Shown here: one piece after another, positions 1 to 9,394 of the stretch
How positions within the stretch are numbered: the first letter of the stretch is position 1
Layout: every line of letters starts with the position of its first letter
Origin: Verrucomicrobiota bacterium
GTDB lineage: Bacteria; Verrucomicrobiota; Verrucomicrobiia; Opitutales; Opitutaceae
Direction: 5' to 3'
Length of the DNA stretch: 64,000 nucleotides
Assembly (NCBI GenBank): GCA_023399155.1
Contig: JAEWQP010000006.1
Location: 1 to 64,000, forward strand
Made by a program: the position numbers and the translations under genes
The notes under the pieces: generated by a model
Database searches by the model: none
The model's input: the letters and a program-made list of their open reading frames with translations, nothing else
What the model was told of the DNA's origin: nothing

Positions 1-1
1 G

Positions 2-1933
2 GTCCGTAGCGCCCCGCCCGCAGCGGTCGTGCCGCCCTCACCCAAGCCGCTGGGCGCCCCGTCCGTGCCCCCGCGTATCGCACCGGCAGGCGCACCCCCG
101 GCGACGCCCACCGCGACCGGTGCCACGCCTGCGGCCCCGGCCCCGGTCCAGAGCGGCGAGGCTAAGGTCATCCAGATCAAACCGCCGATCGTCGTGCGCG
201 ATTTCGCCACGATGCTCGGGCTCAAGCCGTTCAAGCTCATCTCCGAGCTGATGGAGATGGGCATCTTCGCGGCGCTCAATCAGAGCATCGATGAGAACGT
301 CGCCGGGCAGGTCGCGGTGAAGCATGGCTTCCTCCTCGACATCAAGCACCGCGGCGACACCCAGCCCGCGAAGAAGGAGGAAAAGGCGCCCGCGCCGAAG
401 GTCGACGAGAGCAAGTTTCTCGAGCCGCGTCCACCCGTGGTCACGATCATGGGCCACGTCGACCACGGCAAGACCTCCCTTCTCGACAAGATTCGCTCGG
501 CCAATGTGGTCGCCGGCGAGGCCGGAGGCATCACCCAGCACATCGGCGCCTACCAGGTCACGGTCAACAACCGGAAGATCACGTTTCTGGATACGCCCGG
601 CCACGCCGCGTTCACGAAGATGCGCGCGCGCGGTGCGAATGTGACGGACGTCGCGATCCTCGTGGTCGCGGCCGACGACGGTTTCATGCCGCAGACCGAC
701 GAGGCGCTGCAGCACATCCGCTCCGCCGAGGTGACGCCGATCGTGGCGATCAACAAGATCGACACCAAGGGCGCCAACATCGACCGCGTGAAGAAGCAGA
801 TGCAGGACCGCGGTCTCATGCCGGAAGACTGGGGTGGTGAGACCATCACGTGCCCGATCTCCGCCCTGAAGGGCGAGGGCATCGAGCACCTCCTCGAGAT
901 GATCCTCCTTCAGGCCGACGTGCTCGAGCTCAAGGCCAACCCGAAGGCCCCGGCTCAGGGCGTGGTCATCGAGGCCGAGATCGAGGTGGGCCGCGGCCCG
1001 ACCGCGACGGTTCTGGTCGAATCCGGCACGCTGCGCACGGGCGACTCCGTCGTCTGCGGCCAGTTTTACGCGAAGGTTCGCGCGATGTTCGACGACCAGG
1101 GCAAACCGGTGAAGGAGGCTCCGCCTTCCTCCGCCGTGCGCGTCATGGGCTGGTCCGGCACGCCCGAATGCGGTGGTGTCGTCGCCGCCGTCAAGAACGA
1201 GCGCGAGGCCAAGCGCGTCGCCGAGGAGGCCGAGTTTGAGATCAGGAAACAGGGTGGAATCTCCGCCCCGACTCCGAAAGCCTCGCTCGAGAACCTCTTC
1301 GCCGCCATCGCCGACCAGAAACGCCGCGTCCTTCGCCTGGTTATCAAGGCCGACGTGTTTGGCTCGGTCGAGGCGGTCATCGCCGCCCTTGGCACGATCA
1401 AGAGCGACAAGGTCCAGCTCGAGGTCGTCGCGTCCGACGTGGGACAGATTTCCAAGAACGACGTGCTCATGGCCAGCGCGGCCAAGGCCGCGATCGTGGG
1501 CTTCAATGTCCGCAACGAGAACGGCGTGGATGCCGTCGCCAAGCACCACGGCGTCACGGTCAACCACTACGACATCATCTACGAGCTCGTGGACAAGGTG
1601 CGCGACGCGATGGCCGACCTGCTCGAGCCCGAGACGCGCGAGGTGAAGCTCGGCAGCGCCGAGGTTCGCGCCGTGTTCCCGGTTTCGAAGGGCTTTGTGG
1701 CGGGCTGTCTCGTCACCGAGGGTCGCGTCCAGACCCAGGCCAACGCACGCCTGCGCCGCGGAAACCGGATCGAGGTCGAGAGCAAGATCGTCGGCCTGCG
1801 CCGCGTGAAGGACGAGGTCAAGGAGGTCCGCGCCGGCACCGAGTGCGGTATCCACCTCGAGGAGTACGAGTCCTATCAGCCCGGCGATATCATCGAGTGC
1901 TACGAAGTCCAGAAGCTGCGTCCGACCCTCTGA
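2..1933 (+). CDS. infB: Translation initiation factor IF-2, 5' end outside the window
   Basis: IF-2 is the GTPase that places initiator tRNA on the 30S subunit and promotes subunit joining. The frame is open from base 2 with no stop, so the gene starts upstream; the GTG at 29 is only an internal codon. The visible part starts with a Pro/Ala-rich linker and an IF2-N-like segment. The G domain follows, with G1 GHVDHGKTS near residue 151, G3 DTPGH and G4 NKID, and then domains II, III and IV ending in the usual GTECGI...GDIIECYE region. The 3' end is intact. rbfA follows by 129 bp on the same strand, the common infB-rbfA order. Identification is certain; only the N-terminus is missing. Confidence 0.97.
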   Translation, partial: VRSAPPAAVVPPSPKPLGAPSVPPRIAPAGAPPATPTATGATPAAPAPVQSGEAKVIQIKPPIVVRDFATMLGLKPFKLISELMEMGIFAALNQSIDENVAGQVAVKHGFLLDIKHRGDTQPAKKEEKAPAPKVDESKFLEPRPPVVTIMGHVDHGKTSLLDKIRSANVVAGEAGGITQHIGAYQVTVNNRKITFLDTPGHAAFTKMRARGANVTDVAILVVAADDGFMPQTDEALQHIRSAEVTPIVAINKIDTKGANIDRVKKQMQDRGLMPEDWGGETITCPISALKGEGIEHLLEMILLQADVLELKANPKAPAQGVVIEAEIEVGRGPTATVLVESGTLRTGDSVVCGQFYAKVRAMFDDQGKPVKEAPPSSAVRVMGWSGTPECGGVVAAVKNEREAKRVAEEAEFEIRKQGGISAPTPKASLENLFAAIADQKRRVLRLVIKADVFGSVEAVIAALGTIKSDKVQLEVVASDVGQISKNDVLMASAAKAAIVGFNVRNENGVDAVAKHHGVTVNHYDIIYELVDKVRDAMADLLEPETREVKLGSAEVRAVFPVSKGFVAGCLVTEGRVQTQANARLRRGNRIEVESKIVGLRRVKDEVKEVRAGTECGIHLEEYESYQPGDIIECYEVQKLRPTL

Positions 1934-2062
1934 TCAGGCCTGGCGGCAGCGCGCGGGCCTGCGTGCCCGGCCGTGCGGCGATCATCGCGCCGCGCGGCTG
2001 AGGAGCGCGTCGCCTTCGCGCCACGCCCCACGAAGTCATCCACCGTTCAACCCGGTTCTGCC

Positions 2063-2422
2063 ATGGGAAACCGCAATCTCCGCGTCAACGAGCTCCTCAA
2101 GCGCGAGGTCAGCCAGTACATTCACCGCACGCTCGGCAGCGAGGTCGTGACCGTGACCGTGACGGATGTGCAGTCCTCGAGCGACTTCAAGACCGCCACG
2201 GTTTTCTTCTCCATGGTCGGCGACAGCACGGCCACGGGCGCGATGGAGCACCGGCTCAACGAGTTTGCCCAGGAGATCAACCAGGAGCTGCGCCGCACGA
2301 TCACGCTGCGCAACATCCCGCGCATTCGCTTCAAGTACGATGCCTCGATGGAGCGCGGCTCACGCATCCTGCAGATCCTCGACCAGATCGACGAGGAACA
2401 GAAACGCCGGCCGCAGTCGTGA
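2063..2422 (+). CDS. rbfA: 30S ribosome-binding factor A
   Basis: A 119-residue single KH-domain protein needed for 16S rRNA 5'-end maturation and cold adaptation of the 30S subunit. It starts MGNRNLRVNELLKREVSQ, the usual RbfA N-terminus. The frame is open further upstream to 1973, but those residues look like translated non-coding DNA, so the ATG at 2063 is preferred. The C-terminal RIRFKYDASMERGSRI segment is the family signature. It lies directly after infB and probably shares its transcript. Confidence 0.94.
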   Translation: MGNRNLRVNELLKREVSQYIHRTLGSEVVTVTVTDVQSSSDFKTATVFFSMVGDSTATGAMEHRLNEFAQEINQELRRTITLRNIPRIRFKYDASMERGSRILQILDQIDEEQKRRPQS

Positions 2423-2613
2423 GACTGCCGCAGAGAAGGGGAGCACAGAGGACACCGAGGATGCACAGAGACCACAGAGTCAGTTTTCGCGGGTTCGCCC
2501 ACTGCCCGTTTCTTCGTGCGTCAAAACACCGGCAGTCCTGGTCCGCCGGTCGCGAAGTGAGACTCTGCTGAGTTTTCTTCGACCTCCGTGTCCCTCCCGA
2601 CTCCGGTCCTTCC
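2423..2613. repeat. Intergenic palindrome-family remnant between rbfA and the DHH gene
   Basis: This gap holds a run of short imperfect repeats on the theme CACAGAG/CACCGAGG near 2438-2480 and the complementary theme CCTCCGTGTCCCTC near 2583-2600. It resembles the cacggagacacgg palindromes at 13.7 and 38.3 kb but is degenerate. No gene is visible. Confidence 0.4.
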
Positions 2614-3630
2614 ATGAATCACTTCCCGTCGCTCCGTCCCGAATTTGAGCCGCTTCTCGCCTCGATCGCCCCCGGCGATCGCATCGCCGTGATCGGCCAT
2701 GCGCGGCCCGACGGGGACTGCATCGGCTCGCAGGTCGCTCTCTGCCGCGTGCTGCGCGCGCGAGGTGTGCAGGCCGTCTGCGTCAACGCCGACCCGGTGC
2801 CGCGCCGCCTGGCCTTCATCGTGGCTGATACGCCCTTTCAGCTCGGGAGCGAGTTTCTGCCCGAGGGGAAACGTCCCGACGGCTGGCGCGCGATCTTCGT
2901 CGACTGCGCCGACCACGCCCGCCCGGGCAAGCGGCTCGCCTCGGCGTTTCCACGGCCGCTCGGCTGCGTGGACCATCATCTTTCCAACGGCAGCTACGCG
3001 GAGCACAACATCGTCGACAGCGCGGCGGCCGCGACCGCGGAGATCCTCGCGGGACTGTTCCTTGATCTCTCGGTCCCGATCGACGCCGTCAGTGCGCAGG
3101 GCCTCTACGCGGGCATCGCGACGGACACCGGTCAGTTCAGTTTCCCGTCGACCACGCACCGCGTATTCGAACTCACAGGCCAGCTGATCGAGTGCGGTGC
3201 CAATCCCGCGGTGGCTTCGAACCATCTCTACGCGCAGGAATCGTTCGCGAAACTCGAGTTGCTCGGACGTTTTCTCGCCTCGCTCCGGCTCGAATGCGGC
3301 GGGCGTGCGTGCGTGGGCGTGCTGCGGCGGTCCGACTTCGCCGAGACTGGCGCGCTCAGCGAGGACACCGAGGGGCTCGTCGACTATGCGCGCTCGATCG
3401 AGGGCGTCGACATCGGTGCGCTCGTGGAGGAGCGTCCCGAGGGTGCCAAGGCCTCCCTTCGCGCGAAGGACCCGGTCATGCGCGTGGACCAGATCGCGGC
3501 CACTTTCGGCGGAGGTGGCCACGCCTGCGCCGCCGGCCTCAATGTCGGCGACCCCGTCGACCTCTTGCGCACCCAGCTCATCGCCGCCATCGACGCGCAC
3601 CTCGGCCGACTCGACGCCGCGCGACGCTGA
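2614..3630 (+). CDS. nrnA: DHH/DHHA1 phosphoesterase, NrnA-like oligoribonuclease/pAp phosphatase
   Basis: The 338-residue protein has the DHH-family layout: GHARPDGDCIGS (motif I, residues about 29-40), a VDHHLSN motif near residue 120, GIATDTGQFSF near residue 168, and a C-terminal DHHA1 domain with GGGGHACAAG near residue 300. The family (NrnA, cytoplasmic) degrades nanoRNA and dephosphorylates 3'-phosphoadenosine 5'-phosphate using Mn2+ bound by the Asp/His motifs. Placement between rbfA and truB is common in bacteria. The catalytic motifs are complete; substrate preference is inferred from the family. Confidence 0.88.
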   Translation: MNHFPSLRPEFEPLLASIAPGDRIAVIGHARPDGDCIGSQVALCRVLRARGVQAVCVNADPVPRRLAFIVADTPFQLGSEFLPEGKRPDGWRAIFVDCADHARPGKRLASAFPRPLGCVDHHLSNGSYAEHNIVDSAAAATAEILAGLFLDLSVPIDAVSAQGLYAGIATDTGQFSFPSTTHRVFELTGQLIECGANPAVASNHLYAQESFAKLELLGRFLASLRLECGGRACVGVLRRSDFAETGALSEDTEGLVDYARSIEGVDIGALVEERPEGAKASLRAKDPVMRVDQIAATFGGGGHACAAGLNVGDPVDLLRTQLIAAIDAHLGRLDAARR

Positions 3631-3762
3631 TCACTTTCCCAGGGATCGCAGAAGGAGCGGAGAAAACTCGAACGCAGCAGACGACCATCCGCCCGGCGAC
3701 CTCGCTCTCCCTTCGACCTTCCCTGCAAACGTCCTGTCCCCCGAACCCCGTCCTTCCTTCCC

Positions 3763-4485
3763 ATGCCTGAACTGAACGAACTCGAGGGCGTGCTGCTCAT
3801 CGACAAACCGTCCGGGATGACGTCGCACGACGTCGTGGACCGCCTGCGCCGCGTGCTGCGCATGAAGCGTATCGGCCATGCCGGTACCCTCGATCCGATG
3901 GCCACCGGCCTCCTGATCATGCTCGTGGGAAAGGCGACCAAGCTCTCGCAGTTTCTCATGAGCCTGGACAAGGAGTATGAGGGCACCATCACCCTCGGGA
4001 CCACCACCACCACGCACGACGCCGAGGGCGAGACTGTCACCACGCGTCCGGTACCGGTGCTGACGGAGGCCCAGGTGAACGAGGTGATGGCGACCTTCAT
4101 CGGCGACCAGTACCAGACTCCACCGATGTTCTCGGCGAAGAAGCAGGACGGCGTGCCGCTCTACAAGCTCGCCCGGAAGGGCAAGGAAGTGGAGCGCGAG
4201 CCGCGCTTCATCCGGATCTCCAGCTTCGAGCTCACGCGTTTCGCGCCACCGAGCTTTGATGTCCGGCTGCGCTGCAGCAAGGGCACCTACGTGCGCACCA
4301 TCGCCCACGATCTCGGCGAAAAGCTGGGCTGCGGCGCGCACCTTTCCGCCCTCAGGCGCACGGCGACGGACCGGTTCAACATCTCCCAGGCGGTGCCCCT
4401 GGCAGAACTGGAAACGATGGACCTGGCGGCGATCCGCCAGCGGCTGCTTTCCTCCTATGAGGCGGCGCCGGGGCACGTGCTGTAG
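3763..4485 (+). CDS. truB: tRNA pseudouridine(55) synthase
   Basis: Isomerises U55 in the T-loop of tRNAs. The 240-residue protein has the TruB core: DKPSGMTSHDVV near the N-terminus, then RIGHAGTLDPMATGLL carrying the catalytic Asp. It continues with the substrate-binding PPMFSAKKQDGVPLYKLAR segment and the RCSKGTYVRTIAHDLG motif. It ends after LRRTATDRF and a short tail, so there is no large PUA domain as in some orthologs. It follows the DHH gene by 132 bp and precedes ribF by 116 bp. Confidence 0.95.
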   Translation: MPELNELEGVLLIDKPSGMTSHDVVDRLRRVLRMKRIGHAGTLDPMATGLLIMLVGKATKLSQFLMSLDKEYEGTITLGTTTTTHDAEGETVTTRPVPVLTEAQVNEVMATFIGDQYQTPPMFSAKKQDGVPLYKLARKGKEVEREPRFIRISSFELTRFAPPSFDVRLRCSKGTYVRTIAHDLGEKLGCGAHLSALRRTATDRFNISQAVPLAELETMDLAAIRQRLLSSYEAAPGHVL

Positions 4486-4601
4486 GCGGGCCATGGCTGC
4501 GGTGCACCCCGAATCGACCACAGGGTGGGGCCCTCGGGCCGGCCGCGGCTCACCGGGACGGGCGGCCCGATCCACGAACTGCATGAGCACGGGCTGAAAG
4601 C

Positions 4602-5543
4602 ATGCCTGCCTCGTCCCGCATCTTTCGCGATCTCGCCGCGATCCGCCTGCCGGATCAGCCCTGCCACGTGGCGGTCGGGATGTTCGACGGGGTTCATCGC
4701 GGGCATCAGGCGGTGATCGAGGCGGCGGTGCATGGCGCGCGGCGGGCCGGCGGCCTGGCCGGTGTATTCACCTTTTGGCCACACCCGAGCCGGCTCTTCC
4801 AGCCCGAGGACCCGGTGCGGATGATCTTCACCGCCGCCGAGCGCGCCGACCTCTTGCTGCGTCTCGGCGTCGATTTCATCATCGAGCAGCCGTTCACCCG
4901 GGAGTTTGCCTCGATCGAGGCGGACCAGCTCGTGCCGCACTTCAAGCGGGCTCTCCCGCGCCTGGCCGCGCTGTATGTCGGCGAGAACTGGCGCTTCGGC
5001 CGCGGCCGGGCCGGTGATGTCGCGGTCCTCGTCGACCTGGCGCGGCGCGAGAGCGTGGATGTCGTCAGCGCGGCGCGGCTGCGCTTCAATGGAGAGGCGA
5101 TCAGCAGCACGCGCATCCGGCGGCTGATCGAAACGGGCGACGTCGGAGCTGCAGCGGAGCTCCTCGGGCATGCGTATGTCGCGCGGGGCGCGGTCGTGCC
5201 CGGCAGGCAACTTGGGCGCACGATCGATTTTCCCACGCTCAATCTCGACTGGCGGCCCGACCTCAAGCCCGCCCGCGGTGTGTACGCGGTCCGGATGCTC
5301 GGAAGCGGCGGGGGGACGCGCCATCCCGGTGTGGCGAACTACGGTGTGCGGCCCACGGTCGATGGTGCGGGCGACGCCGTGCTCGAGGTGCACGTGATCG
5401 GCCCGTGTCTGTTCACCACGGGTGACACCGTGCAGGTGGAATTCGTGCGGCACCTCCGCCCGGAGCGCCGCTTCAATTCCATCGACGAACTGCGCGAGCA
5501 GATCGCGCGGGACCGCGAGGCGGCGCGGAGCATCCTGGCTTGA
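4602..5543 (+). CDS. ribF: Bifunctional riboflavin kinase / FAD synthetase
   Basis: Makes FMN and then FAD from riboflavin in the cytoplasm. The 313-residue protein has an N-terminal nucleotidyltransferase domain (VGMFDGVHRGHQ near residue 26, ISSTRIR near 167). The C-terminal riboflavin-kinase domain has GRTIDFPTLN near residue 206 and NYGVRPTVDG near 246. Both active sites look complete. The truB-ribF-tlyA-nadK order makes a housekeeping run on the + strand. Confidence 0.95.
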   Translation: MPASSRIFRDLAAIRLPDQPCHVAVGMFDGVHRGHQAVIEAAVHGARRAGGLAGVFTFWPHPSRLFQPEDPVRMIFTAAERADLLLRLGVDFIIEQPFTREFASIEADQLVPHFKRALPRLAALYVGENWRFGRGRAGDVAVLVDLARRESVDVVSAARLRFNGEAISSTRIRRLIETGDVGAAAELLGHAYVARGAVVPGRQLGRTIDFPTLNLDWRPDLKPARGVYAVRMLGSGGGTRHPGVANYGVRPTVDGAGDAVLEVHVIGPCLFTTGDTVQVEFVRHLRPERRFNSIDELREQIARDREAARSILA

Positions 5544-5574
5544 ACCACGAAGGGCACGGCGACGGAGGAGAGTT

Positions 5575-5645
5575 GCCGCAAAGAGGCGCAGAAGGCGCAA
5601 GAACTCGAATCATCCCTTCCTGCGCCTTCGGCGCCTCTTTGCGGC
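5575..5645. repeat. Large intergenic hairpin (24/25 bp stem)
   Basis: The arms at 5575-5599 and 5621-5645 are reverse complements at 24 of 25 positions, with a 21-nt loop. The left arm begins GCCGCAAAGAGGCGCAG. Flanking bases (ccacgaaggg... and ...cttcgtgtcc) extend the pairing imperfectly. It sits in the ribF-tlyA gap and belongs in style to the palindromic intergenic elements at 13.7 and 38.3 kb. There is no T-tract, so it is not a classical terminator. Confidence 0.7.
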
Positions 5646-5729
5646 CATCCTGCCATTCTTCGTGTCCTCTGTCCTCAGCGTTCTTGCCCGTTGGCAAGCA
5701 GCGCGATGTGGTGCAAACCATGATCTCCC

Positions 5730-6479
5730 ATGGCCACTCCGCGTGAACGCCTCGATCAGCTTCTCGTCGCCCGCGGGCTTGCCGAATCGCGGGCGCAGGC
5801 GCAGGCGCTGATCCTGGCGGGCCGCGTATGGGTCGCCGGCGAGCGGTCGGACAAGCCCGGACGTGCTTTGCCGGTGGATACACCGATCGTCCTCGAGGCG
5901 CCGCCGCGATTTGTCGGTCGCGGTGGTGAAAAGCTCCTCGCGGCCATCGCGCATTTCCAGATCCCGTTCCAGGATTGCACCGTGCTCGATGTCGGCGCCT
6001 CCACCGGGGGGTTCACTGATTGCGCGCTCCAGCACGGCGCGCGCAGCGTGACGTGCATCGACGTGGGGCGCGCCCAGCTGCACGGAAAGCTGCGCGCCGA
6101 TCCTCGGGTGACAAACATCGAGCAGCTGAACGCGCGGCACCTCACGGCCGGCGACCTGCCGCTTGCCGCCTACGACCGTGTCGTCATGGACCTTTCCTTC
6201 ATCTCGCTGCGAAGCGTGTTGCCCGCGGTCTGGCCGGTGCTCGCCTCCGGCGGCGTGCTCGTGGCACTGGTGAAACCACAGTTTGAGGCCGGCCGCGAGG
6301 AGGCGACCAAGGGCCGCGGCGTGATTCGCGACGAGGCCGTGCGGCAGCGGGCCCTGACGGAGGTGCGAGATTTTGCCCGGAAGGAGCTGCCTGGTTGTCG
6401 CGAACGTGGCGTGATCGACTCGCCGATCGCCGGCGCGGACGGCAATCGCGAGTTTCTGCTCGTGCTGGACAAAGCCTGA
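5730..6479 (+). CDS. tlyA: TlyA-family rRNA 2'-O-methyltransferase (hemolysin A family)
   Basis: The 249-residue protein has an N-terminal S4 RNA-binding domain (RLDQLLVARGLAESRAQAQALILAG) followed by an FtsJ/RrmJ-like SAM methyltransferase domain with the SAM loop LDVGASTGGFTDCALQHGA near residue 90. The conserved MDLSFISL and LVKPQFEAG blocks carry catalytic residues. Characterised TlyA proteins methylate 16S and/or 23S rRNA. The old hemolysin name comes from the mycobacterial and Brachyspira literature and is not implied here. Confidence 0.9.
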   Translation: MATPRERLDQLLVARGLAESRAQAQALILAGRVWVAGERSDKPGRALPVDTPIVLEAPPRFVGRGGEKLLAAIAHFQIPFQDCTVLDVGASTGGFTDCALQHGARSVTCIDVGRAQLHGKLRADPRVTNIEQLNARHLTAGDLPLAAYDRVVMDLSFISLRSVLPAVWPVLASGGVLVALVKPQFEAGREEATKGRGVIRDEAVRQRALTEVRDFARKELPGCRERGVIDSPIAGADGNREFLLVLDKA

Positions 6480-6740
6480 GATGCACCGCGGGGGACGCTG
6501 ACGGGCCCAAGCACTTGACCTCGCGGGTTTGCCTGGAGCGGATGGCACCGAAGCGTGGGGTCCGACCTACGACCGTGAAGACGGCCTGATGGGGAACCAG
6601 GAAGCTGATTCTGGGAGTGGTCCCTGAAGATGGAGTTGGCCACCGAGATCACCTCGTTGGTTCGAATTCGCCGGCGCCTTGGTGATTGAGCGCGCGGGCC
6701 GCCGCGCTAGCCTCACGCTACGTTCGCCACCCACACCGCC

Positions 6741-7586
6741 ATGCCTGCCATCCGCCGTCTCGTCTTCGTCGTCAACGAAAGCAAACCGGGAGCGGCGGCG
6801 CTTGCCAGCGCGCTTGTCGCGATCTGCAGGGGCAGCGGGGTGCACGCGGACATCCTCTCCGCGTTTCCCGTCGTGCGCGGTACGTTCGACGGATTCGACG
6901 CCTGCTGTGTGATCGGAGGTGACGGCACTCTGCTGGGCGTCGTCCAGGAGGCGGCGCGGGCGCAGGTTCCCGTGATCGGGGTCAACCGCGGCAGCCTGGG
7001 GTTTCTCACGACGTTTGCGTCGTCTGAATTCGAGGCGCGGTTTCGCGCAATCCTCGGCGGAAGTTTCCGCGTCGACCGCCGTGCGCTGCTGGAGTGCTCC
7101 ACGGACGATGACGTCGGGCTCGCGCTCAACGACGTGCTGGTCAAGCACGAGGCACCGTCGACCATCGCGCACATTGCGGTGCATGCGGATGGCGAGATGG
7201 TGACCGATTATTTTTGTGACGGCCTTATCTTCTCCACGCCCACGGGGTCGACCGCCTACAACCTCTCCGCCGGGGGGCCGATCATCCACCCCGCGACACC
7301 GGCGATTGCCGTGACGCCAATCTGTCCGCACGCGCTGAGCAACCGCACGGTGATCTTTCCCGATGCCGTGCGCCTGCGCATCGAGAACTGCAGCCGCACC
7401 AGCTGCCTGCGCATCGCGCTCGACGGGCACAGCAATCAGACCGTGTGCGCTGCCGGCCCCGTGGAGATCAGGCTTGCCGACACGCGGCTCCTTCTGGCGG
7501 TGCCGGAGGACTATCAGCATTTCAACGTCGTTCGCACGAAACTGAAGTGGAGCGGCGACATCCGGGAGCGCCCGCAACGCTTTTGA
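6741..7586 (+). CDS. nadK: NAD kinase
   Basis: Phosphorylates NAD to NADP and so sets the cell's NADP pool. The 281-residue protein has the family GGDGTLLG motif near residue 60, NRGSLGFLT near residue 85, and the substrate site STPTGSTAYNLSAGGPI near residue 172. Length and motif order are normal. The ATG at 6741 is the first plausible start after a 261-bp gap that holds no other gene I can support. Confidence 0.94.
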   Translation: MPAIRRLVFVVNESKPGAAALASALVAICRGSGVHADILSAFPVVRGTFDGFDACCVIGGDGTLLGVVQEAARAQVPVIGVNRGSLGFLTTFASSEFEARFRAILGGSFRVDRRALLECSTDDDVGLALNDVLVKHEAPSTIAHIAVHADGEMVTDYFCDGLIFSTPTGSTAYNLSAGGPIIHPATPAIAVTPICPHALSNRTVIFPDAVRLRIENCSRTSCLRIALDGHSNQTVCAAGPVEIRLADTRLLLAVPEDYQHFNVVRTKLKWSGDIRERPQRF

Positions 7587-7810
7587 TCGCGGGCTCCGGC
7601 CCGGCCGCCGGAGATCCTTCCGAGCTGCCGCCGGATGCTGTTGACTGTAACGCCATGCATCCGCGCCAGGCGGCCGAGGTGGCGCACCTGTTCGGAGGAA
7701 AAAGGTGGCGGCAGTTGCCCGACCCGGATCGGCGCACATCGTGATCGAGAGCCCCGCCGGCCCTCGTCCCTTCTGGCGCGGTGGGCGGGGCGCCCCCGCC
7801 CGTCCACTCG

Positions 7811-8224
7811 ATGCATCCGACCGTACGAACAGCCGTGGCGACCGTGGCCGGACTCTTCCTGGCGTTCGGCCTCATTGCGGCCATCGAGGTCGTCGGCCAT
7901 GCGCTCTATCCCCCGCCGGGCCTGAATGCACCCGAACCGGTCCCGCCTCCGCCATCCCTCGACGGGGTGCCCCTGGGGGCCCTGGTGTTTGTTCTCGCGG
8001 CCTGGACGATCGCGACCTTTGCGGGTGGCTTCGTCGCGGCCAAGATCGACGGCGTGCGCCCGCGTCTTCTGGCCGGAATTGTCGGCGTGGTGGTGCTGGC
8101 CGCGAGCGTCGCGAACCTTGCGGTGATGGCGCATCCGCCCTGGTTCAGTGCTGCGGCCCTGATCGGGATCCCGGTCGCCGCGTGGCTGGCGGGACGCGCC
8201 GCGGCGCCTATGATGGAGCCGTAG
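7811..8224 (+). CDS. Four-helix membrane protein of unknown function
   Basis: 137 residues with four hydrophobic segments (about residues 6-28, 54-76, 85-105, 112-130) separated by a Pro-rich loop (YPPPGLNAPEPVPPPPS). No family motif is recognised. The frame is open upstream to 7781, but MHPTVRTAVATV at 7811 gives a normal membrane N-terminus. It lies between nadK and another unknown gene with no obvious operon partner. Confidence 0.7.
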   Translation: MHPTVRTAVATVAGLFLAFGLIAAIEVVGHALYPPPGLNAPEPVPPPPSLDGVPLGALVFVLAAWTIATFAGGFVAAKIDGVRPRLLAGIVGVVVLAASVANLAVMAHPPWFSAAALIGIPVAAWLAGRAAAPMMEP

Positions 8225-8408
8225 GATCGCACACCGCGAGAGGCGGATGCGCGACAGCGTGGAGCGTGGCGTGGCTATCGGCGGCCGCCCGCGGCCGCGG
8301 CCACGGGCAGAACGCCACGTCGGCTCCGGTCGGGCACCTGAGACGTCGATCGGGGCGGGAGCCGATTCGATGCTGGTCGATCCGGTGGGCACAACAGCGA
8401 TCGCGTCG

Positions 8409-8433
8409 GGCGATTTTTGCCGTAAAATCGTCC
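8409..8433. other. AT-rich stem-loop upstream of an unknown gene
   Basis: CGATTTT (8411-8417) pairs with AAAATCG (8424-8430) around TGCCGT, with G/C flanks adding imperfect pairing. It lies about 95 bp before the ATG at 8523 in an otherwise GC-rich 298-bp gap. It may be a transcription start-region structure; there is no downstream T-run to make it a terminator. Confidence 0.4.
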
Positions 8434-8522
8434 CGATCCGGACCGCGTCCGACGATTCCTGCGCAAGAGACTCGCCGCCCTGCCGAAATACTCCTAGGCG
8501 AAACAGTTCCCGATACCCCGTC

Positions 8523-9269
8523 ATGCCCCTCGCACCTGACATACCGCTTCTCGACGACGCGCGTTCTGCGGCCGATCGGATGCCGCTGGGTGCGCTGATG
8601 CGCGAAATCAACATGCGCGCGCGTCCAGGCTGGGCACTGCGGATGCTGATGGGCGCGCTCGACAAGAAGCGGCAGGCGCTGGGGCTGGGTTGGTCGCGCC
8701 CGTGGAACAAGAGCGGGATGAACATCTTCTGCGCGCACCGGTTTCGGCCGGCCGAGGATGGCGCCGTGCTGGACGGGCCGATGCAGGCGATCCGCGAGTT
8801 CGCCCCCGAGCCGCTGCTGTCGCTCGCGTTCATTGATGAACTCTTCGCCGACCCCGCCCTCATGGCGTTCGCCTTCTATCACAACCGCGAGTCGGGTGGA
8901 GCGCAGTACGAGGGCCTGACGATCTCGTTCGGCCGGCACGTTCCCGAGGACCGCACCAAGCGCGACCGTCTCGACCTCATCCTGGAGGACCGGCGCGTGA
9001 ACGGCCGCGTGGACGGATGTGTCGACCTGGTGCGCATCATGGTGTGTCCATGGTCCACCTACGGCGTCGATCGCGACCACCAGCGCTACGAGCAGTGCGA
9101 CCTCTCCGACGAGGAGCGCCGTTGTTTTCAACGCGTATACACCGGTGCTGTCGCAAACTACGAGGGCTGGAGGAGCGACGAGTCACGGCAGTGGACGCAC
9201 TGGTCGGCGGCATTCATCGACTATTTCGGGCCCCGCACGTTCGTGCCCGAGGGCACCTCGTTTCGTTGA
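8523..9269 (+). CDS. Conserved-looking cytoplasmic protein of unknown function
   Basis: 248 residues, soluble, with no signal peptide or membrane segment. I do not recognise the family. Notable are an early ALMREINMRARPGWALRMLMGAL helix region, a central YHNRESGGAQYEGLTISFG segment, and a C-terminal part rich in Trp, Tyr and Arg. The frame is open upstream to 8247, but that stretch is Arg/Pro-rich and unlike a real protein, so the ATG at 8523 is chosen. Codon use fits the neighbours. Confidence 0.7.
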   Translation: MPLAPDIPLLDDARSAADRMPLGALMREINMRARPGWALRMLMGALDKKRQALGLGWSRPWNKSGMNIFCAHRFRPAEDGAVLDGPMQAIREFAPEPLLSLAFIDELFADPALMAFAFYHNRESGGAQYEGLTISFGRHVPEDRTKRDRLDLILEDRRVNGRVDGCVDLVRIMVCPWSTYGVDRDHQRYEQCDLSDEERRCFQRVYTGAVANYEGWRSDESRQWTHWSAAFIDYFGPRTFVPEGTSFR

Positions 9270-9394
9270 AACCTCCCGCGCCGGGTGCCCTGTGCATCGC
9301 CGCGAAGGCGTGCCGGACGGCACCTGCGTCGCCGAAGTGGTGATACCGCTGGACGAAATGTCCTTCGTGGGCAAGCTGTGCACTGCGATCGCGG

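Noticed and set aside
38..1855. 605-codon minus-strand frame opposite infB
   Set aside because: Antisense artefact of high third-position GC; the sense strand has full IF-2 motifs.
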